Assembly: GCA_947495985.1 (NCBI GenBank)
Contig: CANMBD010000001.1
Location: 682,001 to 746,000 of the forward strand
Reading direction: 5' to 3'
From: an uncultured Sphingomonadaceae bacterium
GTDB taxonomy: Bacteria > Pseudomonadota > Alphaproteobacteria > Sphingomonadales > Sphingomonadaceae
Length of the DNA stretch: 64,000 nt
Below, one piece after another: positions 1 to 10,466 of the stretch (within the stretch, counting starts at the first letter, position 1; each line of letters starts with the position of its first letter). A program made the position numbers and the translations under genes. The notes beneath the pieces are model-generated. The model saw only the letters and a list, made by a program, of their open reading frames with translations, searched no databases and was not told the origin of the DNA.

Positions 1-2
1 AC

Positions 3-1142
3 CAATATGGCAATATCGGGATCAGCATCGTTGACTGGAAAGAAACGCCTGCGCCATCGACAAGCAGTCAGGCATCTGGGCGGCAGCGTGATTTTGACCG
101 GCTCAATGGGCGAGGGTCGATCCGGACCGATGCATCCCTGCGTATCATGGCCTTGTCCATGCCCGGTGATCTGGATGCGGTTGAGAAATATATCGGCCAA
201 TCCCTGCTGGATATTTTCGACTTTGTAGAGCCATCCAAACAGAGTGTGTTGGTGGAATCGATATCTGAACGCCAGCCGGTGCGCGGTCAGCACGTTCGCC
301 AGAGAAACGGAAAAAGATCCTTCTACAGTCTGTCCGGGCAGCCATTGATTGACAATGATGGTCTGTTTTCCGGTTATCGCTTCGCGCTGGAACTGGATGA
401 GGAACGGGAAGCCAAAGAGAATAAAGACGAGGCAAGTCTGCCAATCAAAAAAAGCGAATTGATCAGCGATTCCCTTTTCGGTTCCCAATTGGGTCCGGCT
501 TTGCGTCAGCCACTAGGCAAGATTATCGCCAATGCCGAGACTATTGGTAGCCGGTTGGAAGGGCCATTGCGTGGAGATTACTCCGATTACGCGAAGGATA
601 TCGCCTCCGCCGGTCGCCACTTGATGGATCTGGTCAATGACCTGTCCGACCTCGAAGCAATACAGCGGACCAGTTTTTCCGTTGCGGCAGATGATATCGA
701 TCTTGTTGATCTGGCGCACCGGGCCGCTGGCCTACTCGCCGTAAAGGCAGCCGATCACCAGATCCGAATTGACTTGCCTGACAAAGACAAGGAAATGCCG
801 ATAAAGGGCGAGTTTCGTCGGGTTTTGCAGGTATTGGTCAACCTGATTGGTAACGCAATCCGCTACTCTCCCGATGGTTCGGTCATTAAGTTGCAGGTTG
901 TTTCAGAGGGCGAGTTCTCAGCGATCACCGTGCGTGACCAGGGCGATGGTATTGCCGAAGATGATCAGCAGCGCATATTTGAAAAGTTCGAAAGACTAGG
1001 GCGCTCTGGCGATGGCGGTAGCGGATTGGGCCTTTTCATTTCCCGCCGCTTGGCCAATGCCATGGACGGCAGCCTGACAGTTGAAAGCGCCGTTGGCAAA
1101 GGTTCTACCTTTAAACTCAGCCTGCCATCACGCGCCGCTTAG
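3..1142 (+). CDS. PAS/HATPase sensor kinase-like protein, 5' truncated, without phospho-accepting His
   Basis: The frame is open from the left edge, so the N-terminus lies outside the window; the ATG at 147 is internal to the open frame. Visible parts are a PAS-like segment, a DHp-like helix, then a complete HATPase_c domain with N-box (LVNLIGNAIRYSPDG), G1 (DQGDGI), F box and G2 (GSGLGL). The DHp helix reads LGPALRQPLGKI where active kinases have SHELRTPL: Pro (codon 495-497) replaces the His and Ala the following Glu. The family normally autophosphorylates on that His. With an intact ATP site and no acceptor, the protein is probably a regulatory pseudokinase or a phosphatase-type partner of another kinase. 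It ends just before a terminator shared with gltA on the other strand. The domain assignment is sure; the biological role is unknown. Confidence 0.8.
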   Translation, partial: QYGNIGISIVDWKETPAPSTSSQASGRQRDFDRLNGRGSIRTDASLRIMALSMPGDLDAVEKYIGQSLLDIFDFVEPSKQSVLVESISERQPVRGQHVRQRNGKRSFYSLSGQPLIDNDGLFSGYRFALELDEEREAKENKDEASLPIKKSELISDSLFGSQLGPALRQPLGKIIANAETIGSRLEGPLRGDYSDYAKDIASAGRHLMDLVNDLSDLEAIQRTSFSVAADDIDLVDLAHRAAGLLAVKAADHQIRIDLPDKDKEMPIKGEFRRVLQVLVNLIGNAIRYSPDGSVIKLQVVSEGEFSAITVRDQGDGIAEDDQQRIFEKFERLGRSGDGGSGLGLFISRRLANAMDGSLTVESAVGKGSTFKLSLPSRAA

Positions 1143-1146
1143 GCAC

Positions 1147-1180
1147 AAAAAAGGGAGCTATGAGGCTCCCTTTTTATTTT
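1147..1180. terminator. Bidirectional rho-independent terminator
   Basis: A six-pair stem (GGGAGC 1153-1158 with GCTCCC 1165-1170, loop TATGAG) is flanked by an A-run at 1147-1152 and a T-run from 1171. It therefore works on both strands, ending the kinase gene on plus and gltA on minus. Confidence 0.85.
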
Positions 1181-1194
1181 ATCTTTGTCCTGGA

Positions 1195-2481
1195 TTACCG
1201 TTTGCCAATTTCCACATAATCGCGCTGTGTGGGGCCGGTATAAAGCTGGCGTGGACGCCCGATGACTTGGCCGGGGTCAGAAATCATCTCGTTCCACTGG
1301 GCAACCCAGCCAACCGTCCGTGCGAGCGCGAAGAGCGCTGTAAACATGGAGGTCGGGAAACCAATGGCCGAAAGAATGATGCCGGAATAGAAATCTACGT
1401 TCGGGAAGAGCTTCTTCTCTTTGAAATAGTCATCATTCAGAGCCATTTCCTCTAGTTGCAGAGCAACTTCAAAGACAGGATCGGTGACTTTCAATGCGTC
1501 AAAGACTTCACGGACAGTCTTCTGCATGACTGTCGCACGCGGGTCATGATTTTTATAGACCCGGTGACCAAAGCCCATCAGGCGGAATGGATCATTCTTG
1601 TCTTTTGCACGTTCAATATATTCCGGAATCCGGTCAGGGTGACCGATTTCATGGAGCATATTCAGTGCCGCTTCATTGGCGCCGCCATGGGCAGGGCCCC
1701 AGAGGCAAGCAATGCCGGCTGCGATACAGGCAAAAGGATTGGCTCCTGATGAACCAGCCAGACGCACGGTTGAGGTGGAAGCATTTTGCTCATGGTCAGC
1801 ATGAAGGATGAAAATCCGGTCCATTGCCTTTTCAACTGCTGGGACAACTTCATAGGGCTCAGCAGGAACGCCAAAGGTCATACGCAAGAAATTACCTGTA
1901 TATGACAGGCTGTTATCCGGGTGCATGAAAGGCTGGCCGACGGCATATTTATAAGCCATCGCAGCAATGGTTGGCATTTTTGCAATCAACCGGTGGCTTG
2001 CGATCATCCGTTGTTCTGGATCGCTAATATCGGTGCTGTCATGATAGAAAGCTGAAAGGGCGCCGACGACACCGCACATGATTGCCATTGGGTGGGCATC
2101 ACGGCGAAAGCCATTGTAAAAGGTGGAAAATTGATCGTGCAGCATGGTGTGGCGCGTGATCGTGTTGGTGAACTGCGCATATTCGTCTGCTGTTGGAAGC
2201 TCTCCGCGCAATAGCAGGTGGGCTACTTCCATGAAGCTGCTATGTTCGGCCAGTTGACCGATGGGATAACCGCGATGCAGCAATATGCCTTCGCCGCCAT
2301 CAATAAACGTCAATTCAGATTCGCAGCTGGCTGTGGATTTAAAGCCTGGATCGTAGGTGAAGGCACCAGTTTGTCCGTAAAGTTTCCGAATATCCACGAC
2401 ATCCGGTCCTTCGGTTCCCTGCATGACGGGGAATTCGTAATTTTCGCCGTCTAGGTTAAATGATGCGCTATTGTTGCCCAC
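1195..2481 (-). CDS. gltA: Citrate synthase (type II, hexameric class)
   Basis: Condenses oxaloacetate and acetyl-CoA to citrate, the entry step of the TCA cycle, in the cytoplasm. The 428 residues match the usual length of bacterial type II enzymes. Signature segments are HADHEQNAS and the active-site stretch [14 protein letters not shown] with its catalytic His; an Asp for the catalytic triad lies further on. The start is GTG at 2481, preceded by AAAGGA at a spacing of about 7 bases. It lies 32 bases after the gltX stop on the same strand, so the two are probably cotranscribed, and it ends at the shared terminator. The order gltX-gltA beside comEC and lexA is common in alphaproteobacteria. 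Confidence 0.97.
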   Translation of the reverse strand: MGNNSASFNLDGENYEFPVMQGTEGPDVVDIRKLYGQTGAFTYDPGFKSTASCESELTFIDGGEGILLHRGYPIGQLAEHSSFMEVAHLLLRGELPTADEYAQFTNTITRHTMLHDQFSTFYNGFRRDAHPMAIMCGVVGALSAFYHDSTDISDPEQRMIASHRLIAKMPTIAAMAYKYAVGQPFMHPDNSLSYTGNFLRMTFGVPAEPYEVVPAVEKAMDRIFILHADHEQNASTSTVRLAGSSGANPFACIAAGIACLWGPAHGGANEAALNMLHEIGHPDRIPEYIERAKDKNDPFRLMGFGHRVYKNHDPRATVMQKTVREVFDALKVTDPVFEVALQLEEMALNDDYFKEKKLFPNVDFYSGIILSAIGFPTSMFTALFALARTVGWVAQWNEMISDPGQVIGRPRQLYTGPTQRDYVEIGKR

Positions 2482-2513
2482 AATATTGTCCTTTCTGCTC
2501 CTGAGAATTCAGG

Positions 2514-3932
2514 TTATTTTATTTGATCTGCAAGACGATCCAATGACTCTTCCTTGCCCAAGAGTATCAGCACGTCAAAAATTCCGGGTGAACTGGTGCT
2601 TCCCGTTAAGGCAGCCCGCATAGGTTGTGCAAGCTTTCCTAACCCCAATTCGACGGCTTCTGCTATGGCCTTCACCCGGTCCTCGGTTGCCTGGATCGTC
2701 CAGTCGTCAAGGTCGGTCAAAGTCGAATGAATCGATTCAAGCAGCTGCCGTGCGTCAGCACCTAGCAGAGATTGTGCCTTCTCGTCGAGGTCAAGTGGTC
2801 GTTTTTTATAGAGAAAAAGGCTATTATTAGCCAATTCGATAAGGTTTTTGGCCCGGCTTTTCAAAACCGGCATGGCCTGGGCGAGCAAATCGCTTTCAGC
2901 CGGTGTCAATTTTGCTCCCAATTCTTCCTCAATCCAGGGGGTCGTGAGCGTTACAAGCGCCGTATCATCGGCCTCGCGAATATATTGGCCATTTAGATTC
3001 TGCAGCTTTTTGGCATCGAAGCGCGAAGGCGATTTGCCAACGCCGGACAGGTCAAACCATTCGATGGCCTGTTCACGCGAAATAATCTCGTCGTCGCCAT
3101 GGCCCCAGCCCAGGCGAAGCAGATAGTTGAACATCGCGTCCGACATGATTCCCATATCCCGATAGGCTTCCACGCCCAACGCGCCATGCCGTTTGGAGAG
3201 CTTTGCGCCATCATTGCCGTGGATGAGCGGAATGTGAGCATAGGTCGGCTCTTTCCAACCCATTGCGCGGATCATGGCGAGCTGCCGAAATGCATTGTTG
3301 AGATGGTCGTCGCCACGGATCAAATGGGTTACGCCCATGTCATGATCATCCACGACCACGGCAAGCATATAGGTTGGTGTGCCGTCGGAGCGCAGCAGGA
3401 TGAAATCATCAATTTCACTATTCTGAACCGAAACTTCGCCCTGAACCGCATCTGTGACAGTCATCTTGCCGCCGGTTTCGGTCTTCAGACGGATCACATA
3501 AGGCGCGCCTTCGGGGGCTTCCGACGGATCCCGGTCCCGCCAGCGGCCGTCATAGCGCATGGGTTTCTTTTCTGCCTTTTGCTGCTCCCGCATGGCGGCC
3601 AGTTCTTCCGGTGTCGCAAAGCATTTATAGGCGTTTCCGGCAGCGAGCAGTTCATGGGCGACTTCTGCATGGCGCGCGGCGCGTTCCGATTGGAAAACTG
3701 GTTCATCATCCCAATCAAGACCCAGCCAGTCCAACCCTTCCAGAATCGCATCAATCGCCTCCTGCGTGGATCGCGCCTTGTCGGTATCTTCAATTCTGAG
3801 CAGCGCCTTGCCGCCATGATGCCGGGCGAATAGCCAGTTGAACATCGCCGTACGCGCGCCGCCAATATGCAAAAACCCGGTGGGGGAGGGCGCGAAACGC
3901 GTGACGACTTGTTCTGATTTATTAAGATTCAC
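2514..3932 (-). CDS. gltX: Glutamyl-tRNA synthetase (class I)
   Basis: Charges tRNA-Glu with glutamate; in alphaproteobacteria with GatCAB a GltX may also charge tRNA-Gln, which cannot be decided here. The 472 residues are of normal size. The class I signatures are clear: HIGG at residues 22-25 inside [13 protein letters not shown], and KLSKR (the KMSKS equivalent) near residue 240. The start is GTG at 3932, only about a dozen residues ahead of the first catalytic motif, as usual for the family. It is divergent from comEC with 31 bases between starts, so the two promoters must overlap or sit inside the coding ends. Confidence 0.96.
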   Translation of the reverse strand: MNLNKSEQVVTRFAPSPTGFLHIGGARTAMFNWLFARHHGGKALLRIEDTDKARSTQEAIDAILEGLDWLGLDWDDEPVFQSERAARHAEVAHELLAAGNAYKCFATPEELAAMREQQKAEKKPMRYDGRWRDRDPSEAPEGAPYVIRLKTETGGKMTVTDAVQGEVSVQNSEIDDFILLRSDGTPTYMLAVVVDDHDMGVTHLIRGDDHLNNAFRQLAMIRAMGWKEPTYAHIPLIHGNDGAKLSKRHGALGVEAYRDMGIMSDAMFNYLLRLGWGHGDDEIISREQAIEWFDLSGVGKSPSRFDAKKLQNLNGQYIREADDTALVTLTTPWIEEELGAKLTPAESDLLAQAMPVLKSRAKNLIELANNSLFLYKKRPLDLDEKAQSLLGADARQLLESIHSTLTDLDDWTIQATEDRVKAIAEAVELGLGKLAQPMRAALTGSTSSPGIFDVLILLGKEESLDRLADQIK

Positions 3933-3963
3933 GCTTGGTGTTTCCCTGTGTTAGGCAAAAATA

Positions 3964-6243
3964 ATGCAGAGTGGCTTTGATCCGAATAGCCCTGGCGTAA
4001 CGCCCGATGATATCGGTATGGCCGCCATTTCCGGTTCGAATGGCAAGGCCCTTAGCATGCCGTTTCGCGCACGACAATTGCCTGAATATCTTGGAAATTT
4101 GGAAATTTTCAAACGCCTGGAAATGCAGCTTGAAAAAGAGCGCGACCGGCTTGCCTTATGGGTACCTGTTGGTGTCGGTACGGGAATCGCGGTCTGGTTT
4201 CTGCTGGCAAATGTAGCCCTTTGGATCGCCTTTATCGCACTTTCTTGCGGCTTGGCCTTAAGTGTCAAAGCCCTGAATATGGGCGGACGGATCAGTAACG
4301 CGTTTTTCTGGTTCATGATGTTGCTAGGTATCGGCTGTGCGCTCATGGAGTTTCGTTCATGGGCTGTGGCAGCGCCGGTATTGGAACGGCCCATGGTCGC
4401 GTTTTTTTATGCAGAAGTTGAAAAGGTGGAAGTGGTCAGCGCCCGCGACATTGTTCGATTGACGCTGGATACGCATGAGAAACAGGATTTGCCGCCGCGG
4501 GTGCGTGTGAATTTACCGATCGACAAAGCGGTGGTCGATTTGCAGACTGGCGCGATCATTCAACTGCGCGCCCGGTTAATGCCGCCCGCGATGTCCAGTC
4601 TGCCCGGGGCCTATGATTTTTCTCGCCGTGCGTGGTTTATGGGACTGGGGGCTACCGGCCAGTTGCTGGGAGAAATCCGGATCGTTCAGGCAGCGGAGCC
4701 GTCTTGGGGGCCGCTGTCGGCCATGCCGGAATATCGGCAAGTGCTGTCGAGCCATGTCCAGTCCCGCATGGTGGGCGGGGCAGGGGCGATTGGTGCAACG
4801 CTCGCCACGGGCGATCGCGGGGCTATTAGTGACGAAGATGCAGAAGCCATGCGGCGCAGCGGCCTGGCGCACCTTTTGTCGATCAGCGGCCTGCATGTGA
4901 CAGCGGTTGTCGGTGCAGTTTATCTGCTGGTTTTGCGTGTTTTGGCGCTATTTCCAGCATTGGCGCTGCGTTTTCGGTTGCCGTTGGTGGCTGCTGGGTG
5001 CGCGGCCGTGGCTGCGTTGGGCTATACGTTAATGACCGGCGCGCAGGTGCCAACGATAAGGGCATGTGTCGCAGCATTGCTGGTTCTCATGGCTCTTGTC
5101 ATGGGGCGCAGTGCCATCACCCTGCGCATGGTCGCGGCAGGTGCCCTGTTCGTGCTCATCATCTGGCCGGAATCTCTTGTAGGTCCGAGCTTTCAGCTTA
5201 GCTTTGCCGCTGTCACTGCGATCATTGCGATGCACGAACATCCCAAAATACAGGCGCTGTTTGCGCGGCGGGAGGAACGCATTGCACGCCGATCGGGCCG
5301 TATTATATTGGCGCTCTTTCTCACCGGTCTGGTCGTCGAGCTGGCATTGATGCCCATTGCTCTGTTCCATTTCCACAAAGCGGGAATCTACGGCGCGCTG
5401 GCCAATATCATAGCTATTCCGCTGACAACATTTGTGATTATGCCGCTGGAGGCATTGGCGCTGTTGCTGGATACGATGGGTCTGGGGGCACCGGTCTGGT
5501 GGATATGTGAAAAGGCGTTGAGCAGCCTTTTGATGCTGGCGCATTATGTATCTAGTCGCCCAGGATCAGTCACGATGTTGCCGACCATGCCCCTAATGGC
5601 TTTTGGGTTGGCGATTGTAGGCGGACTATGGCTGTCCCTCTGGAGCCAGCGCTGGCGGCTCTGGGGCCTTGCGCCGATAGCGCTGGGTGTCTTGATGATC
5701 GCTATGACCCGTGCGCCTGATCTCTACATTATGGGAGATGGCCGCCATGTCGGAATCCGCAATGATGATGGTGAACTAGCGATGCTCCGCACGCGCAGCG
5801 GTGACTTCGTTCGCGACATGTTGCTGGAAAATGCCGGGATTGACGGGGAAGCCATGGCTCTGGAGGACTGGCCCAATGCGCAGTGTAATGCGGACAGTTG
5901 CACCGTCATCATGGAAGCTGACGACAGGGATTGGGTGATCGTTGCGACGCGCAGCTCTTACTATATTCCGGCCATGGCGCTGTCAGCAGCCTGCCGGCGC
6001 GCCGATATTGTGATCAGCGAACGGCGTCTCCCTGCCAGTTGTCAGCCGCGCTGGCTCAAGGCGGACCGTACTTTATTGGGTCAGGTTGGCGGCATGACGA
6101 TAGATCTGGATAACCAGCAGGTTGCAACCGTTTTGGGTCGTTCTGGGCGTCATCAATGGATGCGTTTCACCGAGCCCAAAAGTGTGCAGCCGAAAGAGAA
6201 AACTTCCAAAATAGCGACAGAAATCAAAGGCAGTCAGGAATAA
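3964..6243 (+). CDS. comEC: ComEC/Rec2-type DNA uptake channel protein, without a recognisable metallo-beta-lactamase motif
   Basis: Inner-membrane protein of natural transformation that moves single-stranded DNA into the cytoplasm. It has two N-terminal hydrophobic segments (DUF4131-like), then the competence domain with the hallmark HLLSISGLHV at about residues 300-310 and many membrane helices to about residue 575. Full-length relatives end in a metallo-beta-lactamase domain with HxHxDH. The last 170 or so residues here form a soluble region without that motif, so the nuclease activity is either absent or supplied elsewhere. The start is uncertain: ATG 3964 has a weak ribosome site, and ATG 4018 is possible. 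It converges on lexA with an 8-base gap. Confidence 0.88.
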   Translation: MQSGFDPNSPGVTPDDIGMAAISGSNGKALSMPFRARQLPEYLGNLEIFKRLEMQLEKERDRLALWVPVGVGTGIAVWFLLANVALWIAFIALSCGLALSVKALNMGGRISNAFFWFMMLLGIGCALMEFRSWAVAAPVLERPMVAFFYAEVEKVEVVSARDIVRLTLDTHEKQDLPPRVRVNLPIDKAVVDLQTGAIIQLRARLMPPAMSSLPGAYDFSRRAWFMGLGATGQLLGEIRIVQAAEPSWGPLSAMPEYRQVLSSHVQSRMVGGAGAIGATLATGDRGAISDEDAEAMRRSGLAHLLSISGLHVTAVVGAVYLLVLRVLALFPALALRFRLPLVAAGCAAVAALGYTLMTGAQVPTIRACVAALLVLMALVMGRSAITLRMVAAGALFVLIIWPESLVGPSFQLSFAAVTAIIAMHEHPKIQALFARREERIARRSGRIILALFLTGLVVELALMPIALFHFHKAGIYGALANIIAIPLTTFVIMPLEALALLLDTMGLGAPVWWICEKALSSLLMLAHYVSSRPGSVTMLPTMPLMAFGLAIVGGLWLSLWSQRWRLWGLAPIALGVLMIAMTRAPDLYIMGDGRHVGIRNDDGELAMLRTRSGDFVRDMLLENAGIDGEAMALEDWPNAQCNADSCTVIMEADDRDWVIVATRSSYYIPAMALSAACRRADIVISERRLPASCQPRWLKADRTLLGQVGGMTIDLDNQQVATVLGRSGRHQWMRFTEPKSVQPKEKTSKIATEIKGSQE

Positions 6244-6251
6244 AGCTGCGC

Positions 6252-6944
6252 CTAGTTATAGCGCCGCAACAGTCCGGCCATTTTGCCCTGTATCCGCACC
6301 TCTCCTGCGCCAAATATCTGTGGCTCATAGGCTGGATTTGCGGGATCAAGGCGGACCTGTCCATTATCCTTGAACAGATATTTCAGTGTAGCTTCTTCAT
6401 CATGGACCAGCGCGACCACGATTTCGCCGTTACGCGCTGTTTCCGTGCGTTGGATAAGCGCATAGTCGCCGTCCAATATACCCGCTTCGATCATCGAATC
6501 GCCGGAAACTTCCAACGCATAATGCTCGCCGGAGCCCAGCAACGCCGCTGGAACACTGAGCGCGGACTGACCTTCAAGGGCTTCGATCGGAACGCCTGCT
6601 GCAATCTTGCCATGAAGCGGAATTTCGATCACATCATTGGCCGCGACAGGAATTTCTTTCATCGGTGCGGAGGGAGCCTGCTCAGGGGCAATGTTTATGA
6701 CATTGGAAGCAGCCGGTTTCAAATTACCGCCTTCGGGTAGCTTGGTCACTTCCAAGGCTCGTGCTCGGTTGGGAAGGCGGCGCAAAAAGCCGCGTTCTTC
6801 CAGAGCGCTGATCAACCGATGAACGCCGGATTTTGACTTCAGGCCCAATGCATCCTTCATCTCTTCAAAAGAGGGGGATACGCCTGATTCCTCCAGACTG
6901 TTATGAATGAAGCAAAGCAGTTCATGTTGTTTCGGTGTGAGCAT
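6252..6944 (-). CDS. lexA: LexA repressor of the SOS response
   Basis: Dimeric repressor that cleaves itself on RecA filaments and so induces repair genes. The 230 residues have an N-terminal winged helix (about 1-65), a linker, and a C-terminal S24 peptidase fold. The cleavage pair is A116-G117 in KIAAGVP, the nucleophile is S150 in SGDSM, and the general base is K188. Its own operator lies 18 bases ahead of the ATG, showing autoregulation. It is downstream of moeA with a 66-base gap, so it has an SOS promoter but may also receive readthrough from the trp-moa operon. Confidence 0.97.
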   Translation of the reverse strand: MLTPKQHELLCFIHNSLEESGVSPSFEEMKDALGLKSKSGVHRLISALEERGFLRRLPNRARALEVTKLPEGGNLKPAASNVINIAPEQAPSAPMKEIPVAANDVIEIPLHGKIAAGVPIEALEGQSALSVPAALLGSGEHYALEVSGDSMIEAGILDGDYALIQRTETARNGEIVVALVHDEEATLKYLFKDNGQVRLDPANPAYEPQIFGAGEVRIQGKMAGLLRRYN

Positions 6945-6962
6945 GTTTCATGTCCTTATCGG

Positions 6963-6977
6963 GAACGAATAAGGAAC
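6963..6977 (-). promoter_or_regulatory. SOS box (LexA operator) of lexA
   Basis: Reads GTTC-N7-GTTC on the minus strand (GAAC at 6963-6966 and 6974-6977 on plus), the direct-repeat operator known for alphaproteobacterial LexA. It lies 18 bases upstream of the lexA start codon. Confidence 0.9.
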
Positions 6978-7010
6978 AATTATGAAACAAACCGTGCCAA
7001 GTCAAGCATT

Positions 7011-8195
7011 TTAGATGGCGATATACGAAACCTCTGCGCCGACAGGTTGCTCCGGGCTATGTGCGGGGCGATAGAGCAGGGCGTTGGCGGCGGCCAGTAT
7101 CGACAGCTTGGCGCTGTCCTGGCTGTCAAAGGCGGTGATGCCGTTGTGATTAATGTGCGCGCGGAGAAATTCGGCGCGTTGGCTTGTGGCCGGCAGCACT
7201 GTGCTCGTCTCCGCTGTTTGCATCACAGGCATGTAGTTTTGCGCGCCCGCCAGATAGCGGATCAGCGGCAACAGAAACAATGTGGCGGTGACAAAAGCAG
7301 AGCCGGGATTGCCGGGCAGGGCGAGAACAAGGCTTTCGCCGAGTTTTCCGGCCATGAGCGGCTTGCCCGGTTTCATCGCGATTTTCCAGAAATCCGTTTG
7401 CCCGCCAAGGCGCTGGAACGCAGGCGCCACTAGATCATGATCGCCAACCGATGCCCCGCCGATGGTCACGATGACATCGCATTCGCTGGCGCTTTCCAGC
7501 GCCTCACACAAGCTATCCAGATCATCCTTTATCCGGCTGATCGAACGGGTTTTTGCCGGCAGCTGCGACAGCATGGCGGCAACCATGATATCATTGCTCG
7601 CCGGTATCTGATGCGGCTGTGTATTCGTGCCGGGCGCGACCAGTTCGTCGCCGGTGGAAAGGATCGCGACTTTGGGACAGCGGCCCACGCTGACGCTGCC
7701 GGAGCCGGCGATGACGGCGTGACCCAAGGCAGCGGCATTGAGCTGGATGCCGGCTTTTAGCGCAACATCTCCAGCCTTGAAGTCGCCGCCCTGGAACCGG
7801 ACATGACGGCCTTTGGCCGGGGAGGGTTCGCTGGTCAGCAAAATCCGTTCGCCGTCACTCTCTACATTCTCCTGCATGACAACCGTATCGGCGCCCTCCG
7901 GCATCAGAGCGCCGGTGAATATACGTGCTGCCTGACCCGCTTGAATGCGCGGGCAGGGCGGGCTTCCCGCCTTGCATTCTCCGACCAGCTGCCAGGGGCC
8001 GTCACGATCTTCAAAACGGATGGCATAACCGTCCATCGCCGACATATCGGCCGCCGGTTGATTGCGCTTGGCGATGACATCTTCCGCAAGATAGCGCCCC
8101 AGCGCATCGCTGATGGCAATGGTTTCAGAAGGCAGAGGCTGTGCCATGGCAATCAAACGCTCTTGCGCTTCTTCCAGGGGCAGCAGCGGCTTCAT
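7011..8195 (-). CDS. moeA: Molybdopterin molybdenumtransferase
   Basis: Inserts molybdate into adenylated molybdopterin, the last general step of molybdenum cofactor synthesis. The 394 residues match the family. Visible features are the N-terminal MoeA region with the conserved MDGYAI, the central segment with STGDE, the GGASVG stretch, and the motif MKPGKP followed by LPGNPGS. Its start overlaps the moaC stop by 4 bases (ATGA type), so the two are translationally coupled. It is the last gene of the trpG-trpD-trpC-moaC-moeA run; lexA follows with its own promoter. Confidence 0.96.
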   Translation of the reverse strand: MKPLLPLEEAQERLIAMAQPLPSETIAISDALGRYLAEDVIAKRNQPAADMSAMDGYAIRFEDRDGPWQLVGECKAGSPPCPRIQAGQAARIFTGALMPEGADTVVMQENVESDGERILLTSEPSPAKGRHVRFQGGDFKAGDVALKAGIQLNAAALGHAVIAGSGSVSVGRCPKVAILSTGDELVAPGTNTQPHQIPASNDIMVAAMLSQLPAKTRSISRIKDDLDSLCEALESASECDVIVTIGGASVGDHDLVAPAFQRLGGQTDFWKIAMKPGKPLMAGKLGESLVLALPGNPGSAFVTATLFLLPLIRYLAGAQNYMPVMQTAETSTVLPATSQRAEFLRAHINHNGITAFDSQDSAKLSILAAANALLYRPAHSPEQPVGAEVSYIAI

Positions 8196-8662
8196 TCTGC
8201 GGTCCAGTCTCCTGATTTTCCGCCTGATTTGTAGAGCAGGCGAATATCGCTAATCACCATGTCTTTCTGCATCGCTTTAGACATGTCATACACTGTTAAA
8301 AGTGCGGTTGAAGCAGCTGTTAAAGCCTCCATTTCAACCCCTGTCTTGCCGGTCAGTCGTGCCATCGCCCGTACCTTGATACCATCATCTCGATATTCAA
8401 AATCAACCGCAACTTTGCTGAGTGCCAGCGGGTGACAGAGCGGGATAAGGTCGCTGGTCTTCTTTGCCGCCATGATCCCGGCAATGCGGGCGGTGGCCAG
8501 CACATCGCCCTTTTTCATGCTGTTGGCTTTGATCGCCTCCAGCACATCTGGATTCATGCTGATAAAACCTTCGGCATGCGCTTCGCGCACCGTCTCTTCT
8601 TTGGCTGAAATATCAACCATATGCGCTGCGCCGTCGCCGTCAATATGAGTAAGTTTGCTCAT
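8192..8662 (-). CDS. moaC: Cyclic pyranopterin monophosphate synthase
   Basis: With MoaA it converts GTP to cyclic pyranopterin monophosphate, the first intermediate of molybdenum cofactor. The 156 residues are typical. It begins with the family pattern [14 protein letters not shown], and has IPLCHPL and the C-terminal stretch [11 protein letters not shown] that form the active site. It starts 6 bases after the trpC stop and overlaps moeA by 4 bases. moaA itself lies 50 kb away at 59575-60561 and moaB at 38474-39001, so the pathway is dispersed in this genome. Confidence 0.96.
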   Translation of the reverse strand: MSKLTHIDGDGAAHMVDISAKEETVREAHAEGFISMNPDVLEAIKANSMKKGDVLATARIAGIMAAKKTSDLIPLCHPLALSKVAVDFEYRDDGIKVRAMARLTGKTGVEMEALTAASTALLTVYDMSKAMQKDMVISDIRLLYKSGGKSGDWTAE

Positions 8663-8668
8663 TTATGC

Positions 8669-9469
8669 CTATCCCTTTTCCGGGCTACCTGTCAGGAGCA
8701 GCCGTGTCGCCGCTTCGACATCATCCTGCCGCATCAACGACTCTCCGACCAGAAAGGTGCGTGCGCCCGATTGCGACAGGCGCTGGCAGTCATCATGCGT
8801 AAAAATGCCGCTTTCGGATACCATGATCCGGTCATCGGGGACCAGCTTCGACAGTCGCTCGGTCTGTTCAAGGCTGGTTTCGAAGGTTTTGAGGTTGCGG
8901 TTGTTGATACCCAAAAGCCGGGATTTCAATTTAAGCGCGCGCTCCAGCTCCACCTCATCATGCACCTCGATCAGGGCATCCATACCATATTCCATCGCTG
9001 CCGCTTCTATTTCACTGGCAAGAGTATCGTCCAGGGCCGCCATGATAATCAGAATCGCATCGGCACCCAGAGCACGCGATTCTTCCACCTGCCATGGATC
9101 AATCATGAAATCCTTGCGCAGGCAGGGCAGGGAACATGCCGCCTGGGCGGCCACAAGATATTCGTCTGCACCCTGAAAATAGGGCATGTCGGTCAAAACG
9201 GAGAGACAGGCGGCACCGCCGGCCTCATAGGCGCGTGCGTGGCTCGGTGGATCAAAATCCCCGCGGATCAGGCCTTTGGACGGGCTGGCTTTTTTGATCT
9301 CGGCAATCAGCGCGAAACCGGTTGCCGACTTTTCTTCAATAGCCCGGACAAAACCGCGCGGCGCAGCCTGATGCCGCACCTGATCATGCATGGATGATGA
9401 GGAAATATCAGCACGGCGCTTGCGGACATGCAGGCGTTTGGCCGCGCATATTTCGGTCAGTTTATTCAT
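8669..9469 (-). CDS. trpC: Indole-3-glycerol phosphate synthase
   Basis: Closes the indole ring from carboxyphenylamino-deoxyribulose phosphate in tryptophan synthesis. A TIM barrel of 266 residues with the expected landmarks [48 protein letters not shown] and SESGI. I chose ATG 9469 (MNKLTEI) because GAGG lies just ahead of it and the family begins there. A longer open frame reaching 9580 runs into trpD and adds 37 residues that do not look like the family. It starts 10 bases after the trpD stop. Confidence 0.96.
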   Translation of the reverse strand: MNKLTEICAAKRLHVRKRRADISSSSMHDQVRHQAAPRGFVRAIEEKSATGFALIAEIKKASPSKGLIRGDFDPPSHARAYEAGGAACLSVLTDMPYFQGADEYLVAAQAACSLPCLRKDFMIDPWQVEESRALGADAILIIMAALDDTLASEIEAAAMEYGMDALIEVHDEVELERALKLKSRLLGINNRNLKTFETSLEQTERLSKLVPDDRIMVSESGIFTHDDCQRLSQSGARTFLVGESLMRQDDVEAATRLLLTGSPEKG

Positions 9470-9479
9470 TGCCCGCGCC

Positions 9480-10466
9480 TCATTGATTGGCGACCCAGCA
9501 ATTGAGCAAGGCATTGGCCAGGCCCTTGTCGAGTGCTTCAGCAGCCTCTTCGACTCCCGCCTCCCAGCTATCGACTTCACCCGCGACCATCAAAGCAGCG
9601 GCACTGTTCAGCAATACGGCATCGCGGTAGGCTGAGGGTTCGCCCTGCAACAGCGCCTGCAGCGCTTTCGCGTTATATTCCGCATCACCGCCTTTGATCG
9701 CTTCGGCTGCGTGGCGGGAAAGGCCCAGGTCTTCCGGCGCAATACGGCTATGGGTAATCGATTGTCCCTCGACAACGGCCAGTCTGGACGGTCCGGAAAT
9801 GCTAAGCTCGTCCAAACCCTCTTCGCCGGATACGATCATCACCTTTTCATAACCGAGCTGCGCTGCAGCCTCGGCGTAGATTTCCACCAGATCGGGAGAT
9901 GCGACGCCGATAAGCTGTCGCTTGACCCGGGCAGGATTGCAGAGTGGACCGAGCAAATTGAAGATTGTCCGCCGTCCGATAGCCTTGCGAATGGGAGCCA
10001 GCGGGCCAAGCGCGGGATGATGGTTGGGCGCGAAGAAAAAGGCGATGCCTATCTCGCGCAGGGATTGCTCACCGCCGGTCGCTGCTTTTGCCAGATCGAG
10101 GCCCAGAGCTTCCAGCGTGTCCGCAGCCCCTGATTTGCTTGATGCAGCGCGGTTCCCGTGTTTGGCCATCGGTATGTCGCAAGAAGCAACGACCATGGCC
10201 GTGGCGGTGGAAATATTCAGGCTGTGACTGCCATCCCCGCCCGTGCCGCACACGTCGATTGCATTTTCGGGCGCCTCAACGCTAATCATGCGCGCCCTCA
10301 TTTCCTGCGCAGCGGCGGCGATTTCGGTCGCTGTCTCCCCGCGGTCGGCCAGTTGAACGAGAAACGTGCTGATCGCTTCGCCATCGACTTTGCCGTCCAG
10401 TATTGCGGCAAAAGCGGCTCGGGCATCGGCGGCGGACAGCGCGGTGGCTGGATCTGGTAAAATCAT
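9480..10466 (-). CDS. trpD: Anthranilate phosphoribosyltransferase
   Basis: Transfers phosphoribose from PRPP to anthranilate. The 328 residues match the family. The PRPP site [16 protein letters not shown] and the anthranilate-side stretch [12 protein letters not shown] are intact, followed by [11 protein letters not shown] and [11 protein letters not shown]. The start overlaps the end of the upstream membrane protein gene by 4 bases, and trpC follows after 10 bases, so it is inside a tightly packed operon. Confidence 0.97.
   Translation of the reverse strand: MILPDPATALSAADARAAFAAILDGKVDGEAISTFLVQLADRGETATEIAAAAQEMRARMISVEAPENAIDVCGTGGDGSHSLNISTATAMVVASCDIPMAKHGNRAASSKSGAADTLEALGLDLAKAATGGEQSLREIGIAFFFAPNHHPALGPLAPIRKAIGRRTIFNLLGPLCNPARVKRQLIGVASPDLVEIYAEAAAQLGYEKVMIVSGEEGLDELSISGPSRLAVVEGQSITHSRIAPEDLGLSRHAAEAIKGGDAEYNAKALQALLQGEPSAYRDAVLLNSAAALMVAGEVDSWEAGVEEAAEALDKGLANALLNCWVANQ

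Noticed and set aside
3099..3833. 244-codon open frame antisense to gltX
   Set aside because: Lies wholly inside gltX, whose motifs are intact; composition typical of an antisense shadow.
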